From: Agarophyton chilense
Taxonomy: Eukaryota > Rhodophyta > Florideophyceae > Gracilariales > Gracilariaceae
DNA: 64,000 nt
Assembly: GCA_030374765.1 (NCBI GenBank)
Contig: JARGXX010000022.1
Location: 1,488,001 to 1,552,000, forward strand
Reading direction: 5' to 3'
The notes beneath the pieces were generated by a model that saw only the letters and a program-made list of their open reading frames with translations, searched no databases and had not been told where the DNA came from. The translations under genes and the position numbers were made by a program. This document shows positions 41,541 to 51,692 of this stretch, piece after piece (position 1 is the first letter of the stretch; every line of letters starts with the position of its first letter).

Positions 41541-41719
41541 CGGGGCACGCGATCCCGATGGGGAGTTTTCCCTTGTTACTTAGAGTAGTATCCCGAGTGC
41601 TCGGTATTCCATCGATAGCTTCGAATAAAAACCAAGTGACTTGTGTAACCCAAAACCTTCCTTCACTAGCCTGTTCTCAAGCAAACCTACTTCTCTTTTT
41701 TCTTCCACCGAGGTGGGTG

Positions 41720-42046
41720 TTATCCCACCTGGGCTTTAACAACCGATGCCGGGATTCCCGTCCGCGTTCTGCGGTGATATGACACCACCTTCGAACGTGG
41801 GAGATGTTCCATCGGCTCATCCGAATCCCATTCGGGCCCTAAACCGTACCAACGGACGAGGTATTGAATATAACCATCCGGATGGTATGAGTGCTCCACT
41901 ATGTGGTCGACCACGAACTCCTTCTCGTAGACTTCCCGCCCTTGCGGTGTACTCGTCACCGGACCAAACCGGGGTACGTCCGCAGGTGCGTGTGGGCTAC
42001 TGTGCCCTTCCCCGGAGGGGTCCATGGGTTGGCGTTGCCTTTCCAT
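41720..42046 (-). CDS. Chromodomain ORF, unit 3 (-1 frame relative to pol)
   Basis: 108 aa, same sequence as in unit 2, again overlapping the end of pol by 91 bp in the -1 frame. The out-of-frame layout is thus fixed in all three units. Confidence 0.8.
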   Translation of the reverse strand: MERQRQPMDPSGEGHSSPHAPADVPRFGPVTSTPQGREVYEKEFVVDHIVEHSYHPDGYIQYLVRWYGLGPEWDSDEPMEHLPRSKVVSYHRRTRTGIPASVVKAQVG

Positions 42047-45000
42047 GCCCTGGGTAGGGGAACGAACCGGGGTCCGTGTTGCCTTGCTTCCGCCAAGGCG
42101 TCATGACGAAGAGCGTCAGTTCGACGGCTTCGGCCGGAGGCCTTCCCGTGGGGCAATTCTCCCAGTTTTTGGGTCGGAATGCTTTCCGAGAGTTCTCGTG
42201 CAGAGGCCACCCTTCGGGGGAACGCGTAATCATCCCAAGGTGGGATTTCACGGTCGCGTTCCGCGAGTTGTCGGTGTGAAATCCGTCGCGACGGTGCTGG
42301 ACTTGACGCGGGAGGGGGTTTCATCACGGGGCGTCGTGCCTTGCCGGGTGAGCTGCCTTGGGCGTTGATTGGCGTATCTCCCGAGCCGGGTGTCGTCTGG
42401 TCACGTGACACGTCCGGCTGATGGCTGGGAGTACTCCGCGCAGTGCTGCGTTCCGCCTCCTCACGTGACGGCGTGTGCAACGGCGCTGCCGGTATGTCTG
42501 CTCGCTTGGGCGACAAAGTACCGCGATGGGCGTGCAACGCCGGGTAAACCGAGCCTTCCTCACCAACGGGCGGCGAAGTGCGCGGCGAGGAACCCCTGCG
42601 GGGAGCGAGTTCGTCCTCAACTATCCCTTTCGAGGGTTCAACTTCACTCGGCGACGAGGTGCTTCCGTCCTTGACGGGCACATTCTCCGGGGTGACCGGT
42701 GCGCCTTCGACAACGCGGTCGGGGTCAACCGAGACACTCGGAGTGCGTCCGCCACTGCGCGCGGGTTCTGAACCAGCATCAAGCGTGCTGGGTGTGAATC
42801 TCCGGTCTGCTACGGTGTGCTTGCCCGGCTTAGCCGGTGTGTCCTGCCGTACAGTTCGAGGGACCACTTCCGATCGATTCGGCCTAGAGGGGCCTGCGAG
42901 GGCGTGCTCTAAGTTTTCCATTGTAGCTGGTGTCGACGAACCGTGACCCACGGGCTGCGGGTCAACGCTCGACGGCATAGCCGGTCCAGTATCGCGAGGG
43001 CGAACAGCATCCTGCGACGATTTCGGTTTCGCTTCGGCGAGAGGGTTTCCACTACGTGGTGCGTCCTGTCGAGTAGAGTCCCCATGGGGAGTGCGATCAG
43101 ACGCAGAGGCGGTGGCGCTTCCCATAGAGGGTTCCGCAACGGCTGTAGCGCGCAAATGCGGAGATGGCACGTCGGTAGACGGGACGTCTGGATCACCGTT
43201 GTTCTTGCTGGTGTGTTCAGGAGTCCGTGCACCACGGTTGTCATGACGCGACGAAGCGGTTTCCGTCTCTCGACGAGAGTTATGAGCCTCCTCCCCCTTC
43301 TGAGACGGAGCGGCATGGGGAGTGGTTGGAACGCCCAACAGGCGGGGGTAGACACCGCGCCGTGGCGTGAGAGAAGAGAGGCCATTCTGGCCTTGGTCCG
43401 ATAAGATCGGCAAGTCAGAGAGTCCCCGGGTAGGGTGTGGTAACGCAGAAGGTCTGGAAACCACGGCAGTGGGCTGAGCCACTGTTGTGTGCCGAGCACC
43501 ATCATCCTCAGAGAGGGATTGTTGACCCATTTCGGTTACTTCCAACGTCGGTGGAGGGGCGAGTACAACGCGGTCGCGGGAGATCCGCTCATGAGCGTCG
43601 ACAATTTCCACCATGATGGTGTCGTCTTTCACCGAAATGACCTTGTAAGGACCGTCCGCGACGGAAGAAAGCTTGTGCTTCTTTTCCTTTTCAGGGTTCC
43701 AGTACTCTTCACGGACGAAGACGAAGTCACCGGCTTTGATTGGCGGGGCCTTACCGCGTATGCGAGAGTCGAAATCACGCTTGTAAGCGGTTTGGGCACG
43801 AGCCATTGAGCTTCGGGCGACCGGGATCAGCTTCGTAAGCCACTCTTTCCACCTGTGGCGATAATCCTTCACGGAAGGGAACGCATCCAGCGTGGGCTGG
43901 GGTTCTAACGCGACAGCGGGCGGAGGGCGGGATAAGACCAGTTCGAATGGAGTCAAGCCCGTAGTACGGTGTACCTGCGTATTGTACGCGAACGTCAAGG
44001 CGTCGGTATATAAATCCCATGTCTTTGGGTGGTCGGCAACGTAAGAACGGAGAGACGCTAATAGCGTTCGGTTAAACCGCTCCACTTGCCCATTACACTG
44101 GGGGTGATAGGTCGTTGTGAACAGGTTCTTGATGTCAAGAATCCTGCACACGTCCTCGAAGAATCGCGATGCGAACTGTTTTCCGTTATCGGATAGAAGA
44201 TTAACCGGCGGGCCGTAGACGAATACCCAATGGGTTACAAATGCTTGTGCAACCGTGAAAGCGGATATCTTCCGTAAAGGTACGGTCCGAACCAGTTTTG
44301 AGAAACGATCCGTGATAACGAGTAAAAACTTATGCCCACGTCGTGTGGTGAGGAGCTCGCCGAGGATGTCAATGGCGACAAACTCGAGAGGAGCCCGTGC
44401 CGGGAATAGATTCAACTTCGTTGAGTACTTGCGTAGTTTCACTCGATTCTTAGCACATTCGGTACAAAACCGCACCGTTGCGTAGCAATCCACCGCCAGG
44501 GCGGGCCAGTAGAAGTTCCTTCGCAAAGTGAGGTAGAGCTTCCGTCCACCGGCGTGTCCACCAAGTTTCGCATAGTGCGATAGATGCAAAACTCTAGACT
44601 GTAGAGTATGCGGCACCACGACTTGTGGTGATGACTGAACCGTCCTGACGAGGTATCCAAGATCGTTCACCTCGAAAGGGAGTTGTGCACCGCCATTAAG
44701 CCAGGCGCGAATCTTCGTACAGAAGGGGTCACCCTGCTGTTCTCTGACCATCTCCTCCGGGGGTATCGGCACAAAATTACCCGGCGGGGGTTTCTCTGAA
44801 TCGTCCGAGACGATCAATGCGTCAACATCATCATCCGATTCCGGGCTTTCGTTCCATTTATCGTGTAACCAATCCGGGTCCACAGATGTTCCATCGTCTA
44901 CGACGAAGCAAGGTATCTCCTCGTCATCGACGGCTAGAGCTTCCCCATTCGTGGGTAACGGCGAGAGCGCGTCCGCTTGCGCGTTCTGAGTGCCCTTCTT

Positions 45001-47484
45001 GTAGATCACTTCAAAGTCATATTCCGCGAGGCGGAGTCTCCAACGCATTAAGCGGCCTGACGGCTCCGAGATGGTCATGAGCCATCGTAGGGACGAGTGA
45101 TCCGTGTAAACAGTAAAGTGCACACCTATGAGGTAGGGTCGTAGTGTAGAGAGGGCCCACACAACTGCGAGGCACTCCTTCTCCGACACGGAGTAGTTCC
45201 GCTCGTGGACATTAAGCGAGCGGGACCAGTACCCAATGTGTTTGCGTTCTCCTTTGGGAGTAGTTTGAAAGAGCGCACAGCCTACCTGGTAGTCTCTAGA
45301 GTCTGTGTCCACGGAAAACGGTAGTCCGGGTTTCGGTAACGATAGAATCGGTGCTGATGTGACAGCCTCCCTAAGGGAGTTAAAAGCATCCGTCTGGGCG
45401 GACGTAAAGGGGTCCAGTTTAGGTGGTTGACCTTTCCGCAGAAGCGCGTTAAAGGGGGCCGCGATGTCAGCGAAGTTAGGGATAAACCGTCGGTAGACGT
45501 TGACCAATCCTAGAAAGGAGCGCAGTTCCGTCTGGGTAGCGGGTTCTTTTGCCTTGCGAAGGGACCTAACTCGAGCTTCCTCGATCATTACACGTCCAGG
45601 ACGGATAATGTGCCCGAGATACTTCACAGTATCGGTAAAGAACTCACATTTCCTCAGTTTGAGGGTTATTCCAGCATCACGTAGCGTGGTCATTATGTCC
45701 CTGACATGGGTGAGATGGTCATCCAGATTGTCTGAGAATACAATGATATCGTCCAAATAGACGAGGCAAGTACGCCATTTAAAGCGGGCCAACAGAATGT
45801 CGATAGCACGCTGAAAGGTAGCGGGAGCATTGGTTAGACCAAAAGGCATCCGTTTGAAACGGTAGAGTCCCGAGTGACAGACAAACGCAGTCTTATCTTG
45901 GTCCTCCTCCCTGACGGGAACCTGCCAATATCCCCAATTGGCGTCCAAAGCCGTGAACACGGTAGCAGTGCCGAGAGAGTCGATGTACTCATCCATTCGT
46001 GGGATCGGATACACGTCCTTGACGGTAACATCATTCAAGCGACGGTAGTCGATGCAAAAGCGCCAGGACCCATCGGGTTTCGGGGCCAGTACCACTGGGG
46101 ATGCCCACGGCGACTGAGCCGGTTCGATCACTTCAGCTCGGAGCATTTTGCCCACTTGGAACTGTTCCTCTTCTCGAGCCTTGGGGCCTGCCCTGTAAGG
46201 GTGTTGAGCCACCGGTCGGGTGTTCGGCAATAAATCTATTCGGTGTTCCGTTGTATTTATCTCACCAAGAGAGCGATCCCACATTGTGGTAAACTCCCGT
46301 AACATCTCACGCAGACTTTCACGGTGTGACTCCGGTACATGACCGAGGTCGAGTTCCTCGAGTTCTTTCACGGGGTCTACCCGGTCGTAACTCGTCGGAA
46401 CGGGCTTCTTTTCTGTTTTGGCAGGTTGCGATTCCGAATCATTCGGTGATTGGACGGCAGCTTCCTCCCCCTCCTTAGAGTGAACGAGACCGAGGACTTC
46501 GGCAGCGGTCAGCCTAGTGGGGACCATCGCGGTGGGGTGAGGCATTACCGATCCAATAACTTGGTTTTTCACCAGTGACTGGGGGGTGGAGCCCAGATTG
46601 GCAACGAGCACGGTGAACGGCTTGTCTGGGACAATCTGCGCGACTCCATTCGCCACGGCGAGTTGATATCCATCGTACAGAGATGAGAGAGGCTGAATGA
46701 CTCGTAAACCGTGTTGACGGGAAGTGACACGCACCCATACTTGGGACTCTGGCGGGATTCGGACAGACGCAGCCACGCGGAGCTTGGTAGACTCCCGAGA
46801 AGCGGGTGGAGGTTCCTGCCCGGCAGGGAGCGGTACGTGCTTCTTGGAGGCACGCCGCAGCGGACGACGGACAATCGGGACCGACGAGCCGTCTTCCATG
46901 TCAACACGCTTTAAGCGGGGCCTTATGGCGTCAACGAATCTGTCACAGAAGTCACATCCCAAGATGATGGGGGCAGCCAATTTCCGGCATACAATAAAGT
47001 CGAGTTTCACCACGAAGGAGCCCAAGCGAACGACGAGAGCGACGGTTCCAACCGTTGACAACGGGTTGTTATTCGCGTCCGCGACGTCGGGCGCCACGCC
47101 AAGGCGGATCTGAGACCGCAAGGGCGGGGGCAGCAGCGATTCCACGATGAAATTCGGACCAGCACCTGTGTCCAAAACAGTAAGGACTCGAACCATAAAC
47201 TGGGTAGAAAGGCCAAGGTCGGCATACACCTTGTAATTGCGCTTGGCCATTACTAAGACTCTATCCGGGAACCGGCGGTTACGAACACGTTTCCACGGTC
47301 GACGTAGAACACCAAAGTGTTCAGAGTCCACGTCTGAGACGGCCTGTTTCCTCGTGAGGATTGTGACCGGGGAGCGAGGCGGAGACGCCTCGGGCGTCGT
47401 CAACCTCACTGTTGGGGACGCCTCTCCCGAAGGGGAGACTCCCGAAATCAGTTTTCCTGAGTCCCATCCGCCTGGGGCGGGGCC
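41956..47484 (-). CDS. pol: Pol polyprotein, unit 3
   Basis: The same open frame and domains as unit 2, with all protease, RT and integrase catalytic residues intact. Differences cluster in the disordered tail after integrase (for example ENVPVKD for ENVRVKD, GEEGS for GEKGS, SHRQLAERDREIP for SPRQLAERDRETP, ARQHGP for ARQPGP). The tail may therefore be less constrained than the enzymatic part. Confidence 0.95.
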   Translation of the reverse strand, partial: GPAPGGWDSGKLISGVSPSGEASPTVRLTTPEASPPRSPVTILTRKQAVSDVDSEHFGVLRRPWKRVRNRRFPDRVLVMAKRNYKVYADLGLSTQFMVRVLTVLDTGAGPNFIVESLLPPPLRSQIRLGVAPDVADANNNPLSTVGTVALVVRLGSFVVKLDFIVCRKLAAPIILGCDFCDRFVDAIRPRLKRVDMEDGSSVPIVRRPLRRASKKHVPLPAGQEPPPASRESTKLRVAASVRIPPESQVWVRVTSRQHGLRVIQPLSSLYDGYQLAVANGVAQIVPDKPFTVLVANLGSTPQSLVKNQVIGSVMPHPTAMVPTRLTAAEVLGLVHSKEGEEAAVQSPNDSESQPAKTEKKPVPTSYDRVDPVKELEELDLGHVPESHRESLREMLREFTTMWDRSLGEINTTEHRIDLLPNTRPVAQHPYRAGPKAREEEQFQVGKMLRAEVIEPAQSPWASPVVLAPKPDGSWRFCIDYRRLNDVTVKDVYPIPRMDEYIDSLGTATVFTALDANWGYWQVPVREEDQDKTAFVCHSGLYRFKRMPFGLTNAPATFQRAIDILLARFKWRTCLVYLDDIIVFSDNLDDHLTHVRDIMTTLRDAGITLKLRKCEFFTDTVKYLGHIIRPGRVMIEEARVRSLRKAKEPATQTELRSFLGLVNVYRRFIPNFADIAAPFNALLRKGQPPKLDPFTSAQTDAFNSLREAVTSAPILSLPKPGLPFSVDTDSRDYQVGCALFQTTPKGERKHIGYWSRSLNVHERNYSVSEKECLAVVWALSTLRPYLIGVHFTVYTDHSSLRWLMTISEPSGRLMRWRLRLAEYDFEVIYKKGTQNAQADALSPLPTNGEALAVDDEEIPCFVVDDGTSVDPDWLHDKWNESPESDDDVDALIVSDDSEKPPPGNFVPIPPEEMVREQQGDPFCTKIRAWLNGGAQLPFEVNDLGYLVRTVQSSPQVVVPHTLQSRVLHLSHYAKLGGHAGGRKLYLTLRRNFYWPALAVDCYATVRFCTECAKNRVKLRKYSTKLNLFPARAPLEFVAIDILGELLTTRRGHKFLLVITDRFSKLVRTVPLRKISAFTVAQAFVTHWVFVYGPPVNLLSDNGKQFASRFFEDVCRILDIKNLFTTTYHPQCNGQVERFNRTLLASLRSYVADHPKTWDLYTDALTFAYNTQVHRTTGLTPFELVLSRPPPAVALEPQPTLDAFPSVKDYRHRWKEWLTKLIPVARSSMARAQTAYKRDFDSRIRGKAPPIKAGDFVFVREEYWNPEKEKKHKLSSVADGPYKVISVKDDTIMVEIVDAHERISRDRVVLAPPPTLEVTEMGQQSLSEDDGARHTTVAQPTAVVSRPSALPHPTRGLSDLPILSDQGQNGLSSLTPRRGVYPRLLGVPTTPHAAPSQKGEEAHNSRRETETASSRHDNRGARTPEHTSKNNGDPDVPSTDVPSPHLRATAVAEPSMGSATASASDRTPHGDSTRQDAPRSGNPLAEAKPKSSQDAVRPRDTGPAMPSSVDPQPVGHGSSTPATMENLEHALAGPSRPNRSEVVPRTVRQDTPAKPGKHTVADRRFTPSTLDAGSEPARSGGRTPSVSVDPDRVVEGAPVTPENVPVKDGSTSSPSEVEPSKGIVEDELAPRRGSSPRTSPPVGEEGSVYPALHAHRGTLSPKRADIPAAPLHTPSREEAERSTARSTPSHQPDVSRDQTTPGSGDTPINAQGSSPGKARRPVMKPPPASSPAPSRRISHRQLAERDREIPPWDDYAFPRRVASARELSESIPTQKLGELPHGKASGRSRRTDALRHDALAEARQHGPRFVPLPRAWKGNANPWTPPGKGTVAHTHLRTYPGLVR

Positions 47485-47762
47485 TCAGAATCCTGAACCA
47501 CTAGCAATGGGGCGCCAGCGGCGGGGTTTGAAGGAACGGGGCGGTGGTCGGGAGCCTGCTCGGCAGGGTAAAGCAACGCATTGCGCGGTTTCGCCTCCGG
47601 AATACTCCGTGGAAAATCGATCTTCGCTCGAAGATACGACGTCATCGGAACAATCCGCTTTTCCACTGGGGTCAACGCCTCATAACTACCTATTACTCGG
47701 GCTACTTTCCTCATTGTGAGGATACAGTCCGGTGAAATGTGACCGTGTTCGTAGCATATGTG
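47448..47762 (-). CDS. Nucleocapsid-like segment behind gag UGA, unit 3
   Basis: Same as in unit 2: in frame with gag after the UGA at 47763-47765, with C-x4-H-x4-C following and the UGA in place of the first knuckle Cys. It ends at 47448 within the overlap with pol. Confidence 0.65.
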   Translation of the reverse strand, partial: HICYEHGHISPDCILTMRKVARVIGSYEALTPVEKRIVPMTSYLRAKIDFPRSIPEAKPRNALLYPAEQAPDHRPVPSNPAAGAPLLVVQDSEAPPQADGTQEN

Positions 47763-49577
47763 TCATATGAGTCCCTGGCGTGAGGGCTGCAAACCGGAGC
47801 GAGCATCCGTGAACTTCACCGCTTGGCGGGTATCTTTCCATCCAGGGCAACTCTGTCGGAGCGCACCGTTTGAATACGGGATGCGAGGTCCGTGACCACG
47901 GGGAGAGTCTGCGTACAGCAGGGGTCCATCCTGGGCCGTGTCATATGAGTCGTCCGTCGTAGACGGTAGTTCGGTTGTCGGGACCGAATGGATATCGCTT
48001 CGGGCGAAGTGTACGTTGTCGTACTCCTGTTGGGGGCGCTCACTCGCAATCAGCGATAGGGATGGCAACTTCGTTTCCATCACCAACGCCTTGGCGGTTC
48101 GCGACCTGTGTCCGGAGGCACGAGCTCTTAAAGCGTCACCTTCCGCTTGCGCGTGTTGGACCAACTCCAGATACGTGGTCTTCCTTCGGTCTTCCCGGTA
48201 ACGGGCCACGAGTGTTCGGATAGCGGGGTTCAGTCCATCGATGAACATGGTGCAGCGCTCTCCGGCGGAGTGTACGTTCCCACTACGGTGGAAAGCCTTG
48301 TTCAGGCGCACCGAGAATTCGGTTTCCGTTTCTCCAGACTTCTGGCGCGTATCGCAAAGAGCGAGAATGGCCGACTGAATCGCGTGATTAGTGGCGTAGG
48401 ACCTCAAGAGGTATTGTACTGCTTCTGGCCAGCAGGTTACCCCTCCTTCGGAGGCTCTAGACGAACCTCTTACAGAGTTGTATTGATCCTCGGCGAGGCC
48501 TTTCATAATGTACGGGAGTGCAATAAACGCCTGTCCTTCGGTCATACCGAGAATATCCGCTTCGGCGACGAACCTCGCAAGGAAATCCAACACCAAAATG
48601 GGGTCTTCTCCAGAAAAGTTCTGGTTCCTGAGGGACAGTTGCATACGATTTATGCAATCCTTCACTCTACCCGTGCCACGGGGCGTGCGATCCAAAGATG
48701 AGTTCTCTAGCCGAGAGTATCGGTAAGAAACCAACTTCTTGTACAGGGGGTTGGTGCATTTCAGCTCCCTCAACCCGGAGTGTTTCCTTCCCTTCTCGCG
48801 GGCGCGGATCACACCTTGGGTGGCAGACGACCGTTTAGAACGGGATGAACGCCTGCGATGGCCATCGTCAGAAGACCAATCTGACGAGTCCGACCCATTT
48901 GAATGGTGAGAGCCACGCGACGACCATGAGGAGTTCGACGAGTCCGAGTCATTGCTGTCACGCTTTCCACGCCGACGGCGGGTATCGTCCCTTTTCCTCT
49001 CGTGTTTCGCTTGGTGCGACACAGCAACCGGCTTCTCCGGGACGTCTTCCATCAAGATGGTTTGCTCTAACGTCTGGAGACGGGCGCTAACACGATTGAA
49101 TCGGGTCTCGACACCTTCCACGTAAGCGGCGGGACCACCAAAACATTCCAACAGGGTGTTGACGTCCGCCCGCAACACGCGGAGGTCGTCAACCACTTCC
49201 TTCATAGAAGAGCCATCACACCTGGAACGCAGGGCTTCGAACTCTTCCACGAAGGCATTGTGCGCTTCCCGCATTACGCGGATCTGCTGCCTCACACTTG
49301 AGTTTATGTCGATGTGGAACTCGTTTTTCTGGGCCTTTTCGTCGGCAGGAGCCGGGTTATCCACGGCAGGGGCCGGTCCAGCACCAGAATTGGGTCCGTT
49401 CTTCGACGCCTTAGGCGGTAGCTTGTTGTTCTTGGAGGAGTTCGACCCCTTACTCTTGCCTTTCGGAGCGGCTTGAGGTAACGGCGGGGGAACCCTTCCA
49501 GGGTCCGCAGGCGCCACGTCATTGACGGAACGGCTCCGCGTGATCGCGGGTTCCGCTTCCGTCGGTAGTCGTGACAT
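47763..49577 (-). CDS. gag: Gag polyprotein, unit 3
   Basis: 604 aa from ATG 49577. The protein sequence matches the unit 2 Gag; one base change near the end (GGGTATCTTTCC for GGGTATCCTTCC) is silent in this frame. It carries the same terminal UGA. Confidence 0.85.
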   Translation of the reverse strand: MSRLPTEAEPAITRSRSVNDVAPADPGRVPPPLPQAAPKGKSKGSNSSKNNKLPPKASKNGPNSGAGPAPAVDNPAPADEKAQKNEFHIDINSSVRQQIRVMREAHNAFVEEFEALRSRCDGSSMKEVVDDLRVLRADVNTLLECFGGPAAYVEGVETRFNRVSARLQTLEQTILMEDVPEKPVAVSHQAKHERKRDDTRRRRGKRDSNDSDSSNSSWSSRGSHHSNGSDSSDWSSDDGHRRRSSRSKRSSATQGVIRAREKGRKHSGLRELKCTNPLYKKLVSYRYSRLENSSLDRTPRGTGRVKDCINRMQLSLRNQNFSGEDPILVLDFLARFVAEADILGMTEGQAFIALPYIMKGLAEDQYNSVRGSSRASEGGVTCWPEAVQYLLRSYATNHAIQSAILALCDTRQKSGETETEFSVRLNKAFHRSGNVHSAGERCTMFIDGLNPAIRTLVARYREDRRKTTYLELVQHAQAEGDALRARASGHRSRTAKALVMETKLPSLSLIASERPQQEYDNVHFARSDIHSVPTTELPSTTDDSYDTAQDGPLLYADSPRGHGPRIPYSNGALRQSCPGWKDTRQAVKFTDARSGLQPSRQGLI

Positions 49578-49716
49578 GGTTGTAGCGTTGACCACTAAGA
49601 ATAGGACAACAAAAGCTTTCACCAAGTGGGTCCAAACCAAGAAATTGGAAAGCAGATCTCGACGAGAGAAGACAGCACAGCAATGTGAAAAACAACCAAA
49701 CCAGGTCCGCTTAGCC

Positions 49717-49734
49717 TTCTAAGTCGGGAGACCA
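49717..49734 (-). promoter_or_regulatory. Primer binding site, unit 3
   Basis: Same 18-mer TGGTCTCCCGACTTAGAA next to the LTR. It marks the right side as the 5' end of the element. Confidence 0.75.
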
Positions 49735-49737
49735 GTT

Positions 49738-50582
49738 TCTAGTGCAACGCCAAGGGCGGCGGAAACACACGAAGATATCCGAGTCTTCCTCCAAGGAGGG
49801 TAGCACGGCGACGGAGCCTCTCCGGAGTGAACACGACTAAGTCGGGGTGTAAGGCCGAGGTTCACCGGCACGCCAAGCGGGGAGAGTGCGGGATGCTAGA
49901 AGGGAGCAGACCAGGTATGAGCTTTATTCCACGGGAGTGGGCAAGTGATAAAAGAGGGACCACCCAGTGGGGGCGATCGGGGGCATGGGCCACGAGAGCC
50001 AAAAGAAATATGTAGCAAACCCAATACTGGGGCGAGAACACAGCAGTGGTATGAAAGATATACACGCTAACAGCGGTGAGTCTCCTGTTGACGCAGGGTG
50101 GATAAGTCTACCGTTAGTAACGCGGCTTCACCTCCGTAGAGTGTGGAAGAATCGCGAAAGTGGAAAAAGACTTAGAGCCAAGAACCCTGGTTGGGGAGGT
50201 TTACTGAGTGTCAGGGCGAGATCGCCCTGGCACTATATAGTGTAGAATACTGTAGAGAGCTCCCTAACCTATTGTAATAAAGCTAAATAAATAGAGAAAT
50301 ATCCAGCTATGCTGTGCCAACCTGTCCTGGGCCACCCGTGGTACACGTGGGTAAGTCACACCCGAATCGGGGCCACGGCGCACGGCCGCCGGTGCACTTC
50401 GCGTACAACGCGTATATACCTGTCTACGCCAGCCCGCTAGTAGCGGTATTACTCATAGATCTCACAAGTATCGCCCGAGGCGGAAAAACAACCAAGTCCT
50501 GGAAAACGGCCCTCACGAGAGTTGCACTTCAGTTGTCCGTTCCATAGTACCAACCACCCTCATTGGCTAGTGGGGGCTTACA
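49738..50582 (-). repeat. Family A LTR, rightmost (5' LTR of unit 3)
   Basis: 842-bp core (49740-50581). Its outer edge ends CTTACA, giving the CA terminus. Only four single-base differences from the other full LTRs were noticed (for example CTGTCTACG for CTGGCTACG). It should drive the gag-pol transcript of unit 3. Confidence 0.9.
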
Positions 50583-50615
50583 ACCCCCATTCTAGATCGC
50601 TATTGTTGTGCTCTA

Positions 50616-51533
50616 TGTCGAGCAACGCCCAGTTTGGGGATACTTGAAGATGCAACTCATAGAATGAGGGTTGAACCCTCCGAGGGTTATAACTATGATC
50701 CCCTCTAAGGTGTACTGAGGTGGCACGGTTTTCTGGTTAGAGTTCGCCTATGAAGGGAAGATTCGGATGGCCCATGGTTGGATTGGCCCCGTGATACACG
50801 TGGCTTAATTTCGGCACCGATTTTCGGATATTTGTTAGAACGTTGGACTTTTGGGCCCTGACAGTGGGATCTCCACGTGTATGGCCCTGAGCAGGTGCGC
50901 ACTACTGTAATTAGTAGAGTTTAGTGGGCCCTATTTAGGGAGACGAGATCTGACAGTCCGAAGCTCAGAGTAAAGGGGAACCAAGGTTGGTCTTCGATAC
51001 CTTTAGAGGTTCTTCGTCGCCATCGTTTCGGCCTTACAACCCGGAACGGGCTCTGGCTAGCAACGCCTACGTAGGGACACGACTCTACTTGGAGAGTGCC
51101 CACGTTTGGGTTCCGTGCAACCACCCCCTTGGGACCGCTCAGACGACCTGCGTGCACGATACCCCGTGGGGGTTCTGCTTACTTGTTGCGTGCTTTTTGT
51201 GTTTCCTTTCGAGGAGAGGTTTTCGCCCCTGTATTGGGTTTCTTTTGTTGTTTCGCCCCTTTTCTGGTTCTCGGGTCCGGTGCCTGTCAGTGCCCGACCC
51301 TCGCCCCGTTTTTCCTCTTCGCCGGATTTTCCCCCATTCTTTGGGATACCCATACCCATTCCCGATCCACGGTTTCTACCCCCCACCTCCGTCGGTACTG
51401 CCGGAATTTCCCGTGGGAGTTACACCCCACACTACGTGTGGAACGGAGGGCTCTGTCTCTGAGTCTGCCTCCCCCAGGGAGCAAGGCTTCGAACACCTTG
51501 AGAGCACTTCCCGTCGCCGGGTTTTGCTCCACA
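50616..51533 (+). repeat. Family B LTR, left arm
   Basis: Starts TGTCGAGCAACGCCC and ends TTTTGCTCCACA (TG...CA). The start resembles the end of the family A LTR (TGTAGTGCAACGCC), suggesting related integrase recognition sites. It is followed by AG and the primer binding site. Confidence 0.85.
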
Positions 51534-51535
51534 AG

Positions 51536-51553
51536 TGGTCTCCCGACTTAGAA
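51536..51553 (+). promoter_or_regulatory. Family B primer binding site
   Basis: TGGTCTCCCGACTTAGAA, two bases after the CA of the left LTR (canonical spacing). It is identical to the site of family A, so both families use the same tRNA primer. Confidence 0.85.
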
Positions 51554-51692
51554 TCCGTTCTCGAACTTTTGGGTTGGTCATCCACGTGTTGGAATATCTC
51601 TTGGAAGAGGAAGCACCGTCGTGAAGATTCGTTGCAGTGGTCCCCTTTGGAAATGGTGGAATTGGTTTTTATTTTTGTTTTGTGTTACGACT

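Larger units (their letters stand above)
22162..50582 (-). mobile_element. Tandem array of Ty3/gypsy chromovirus family A (one truncated, two full units)
   Basis: On the plus strand the order is LTR, internal 1, LTR remnant, internal 2, LTR, internal 3, LTR. Coding direction is minus, so each 5' end is on the right. The repeat period between units 2 and 3 is exactly 10217 bp. The three complete LTRs differ at only about four positions in 842 bp, and the proteins at a few residues, so the array is young. Adjacent units share a single LTR, the arrangement made by unequal recombination between LTRs. No 5-bp target duplication is visible at the outer ends (left flank TGTTG-type, right flank AACCC-type). 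Confidence 0.9.

Noticed and set aside
22162..50582. Three repeats as a CRISPR-like or satellite array
   Set aside because: The repeat unit is a complete LTR retrotransposon with gag, pol and LTRs in eukaryotic DNA.
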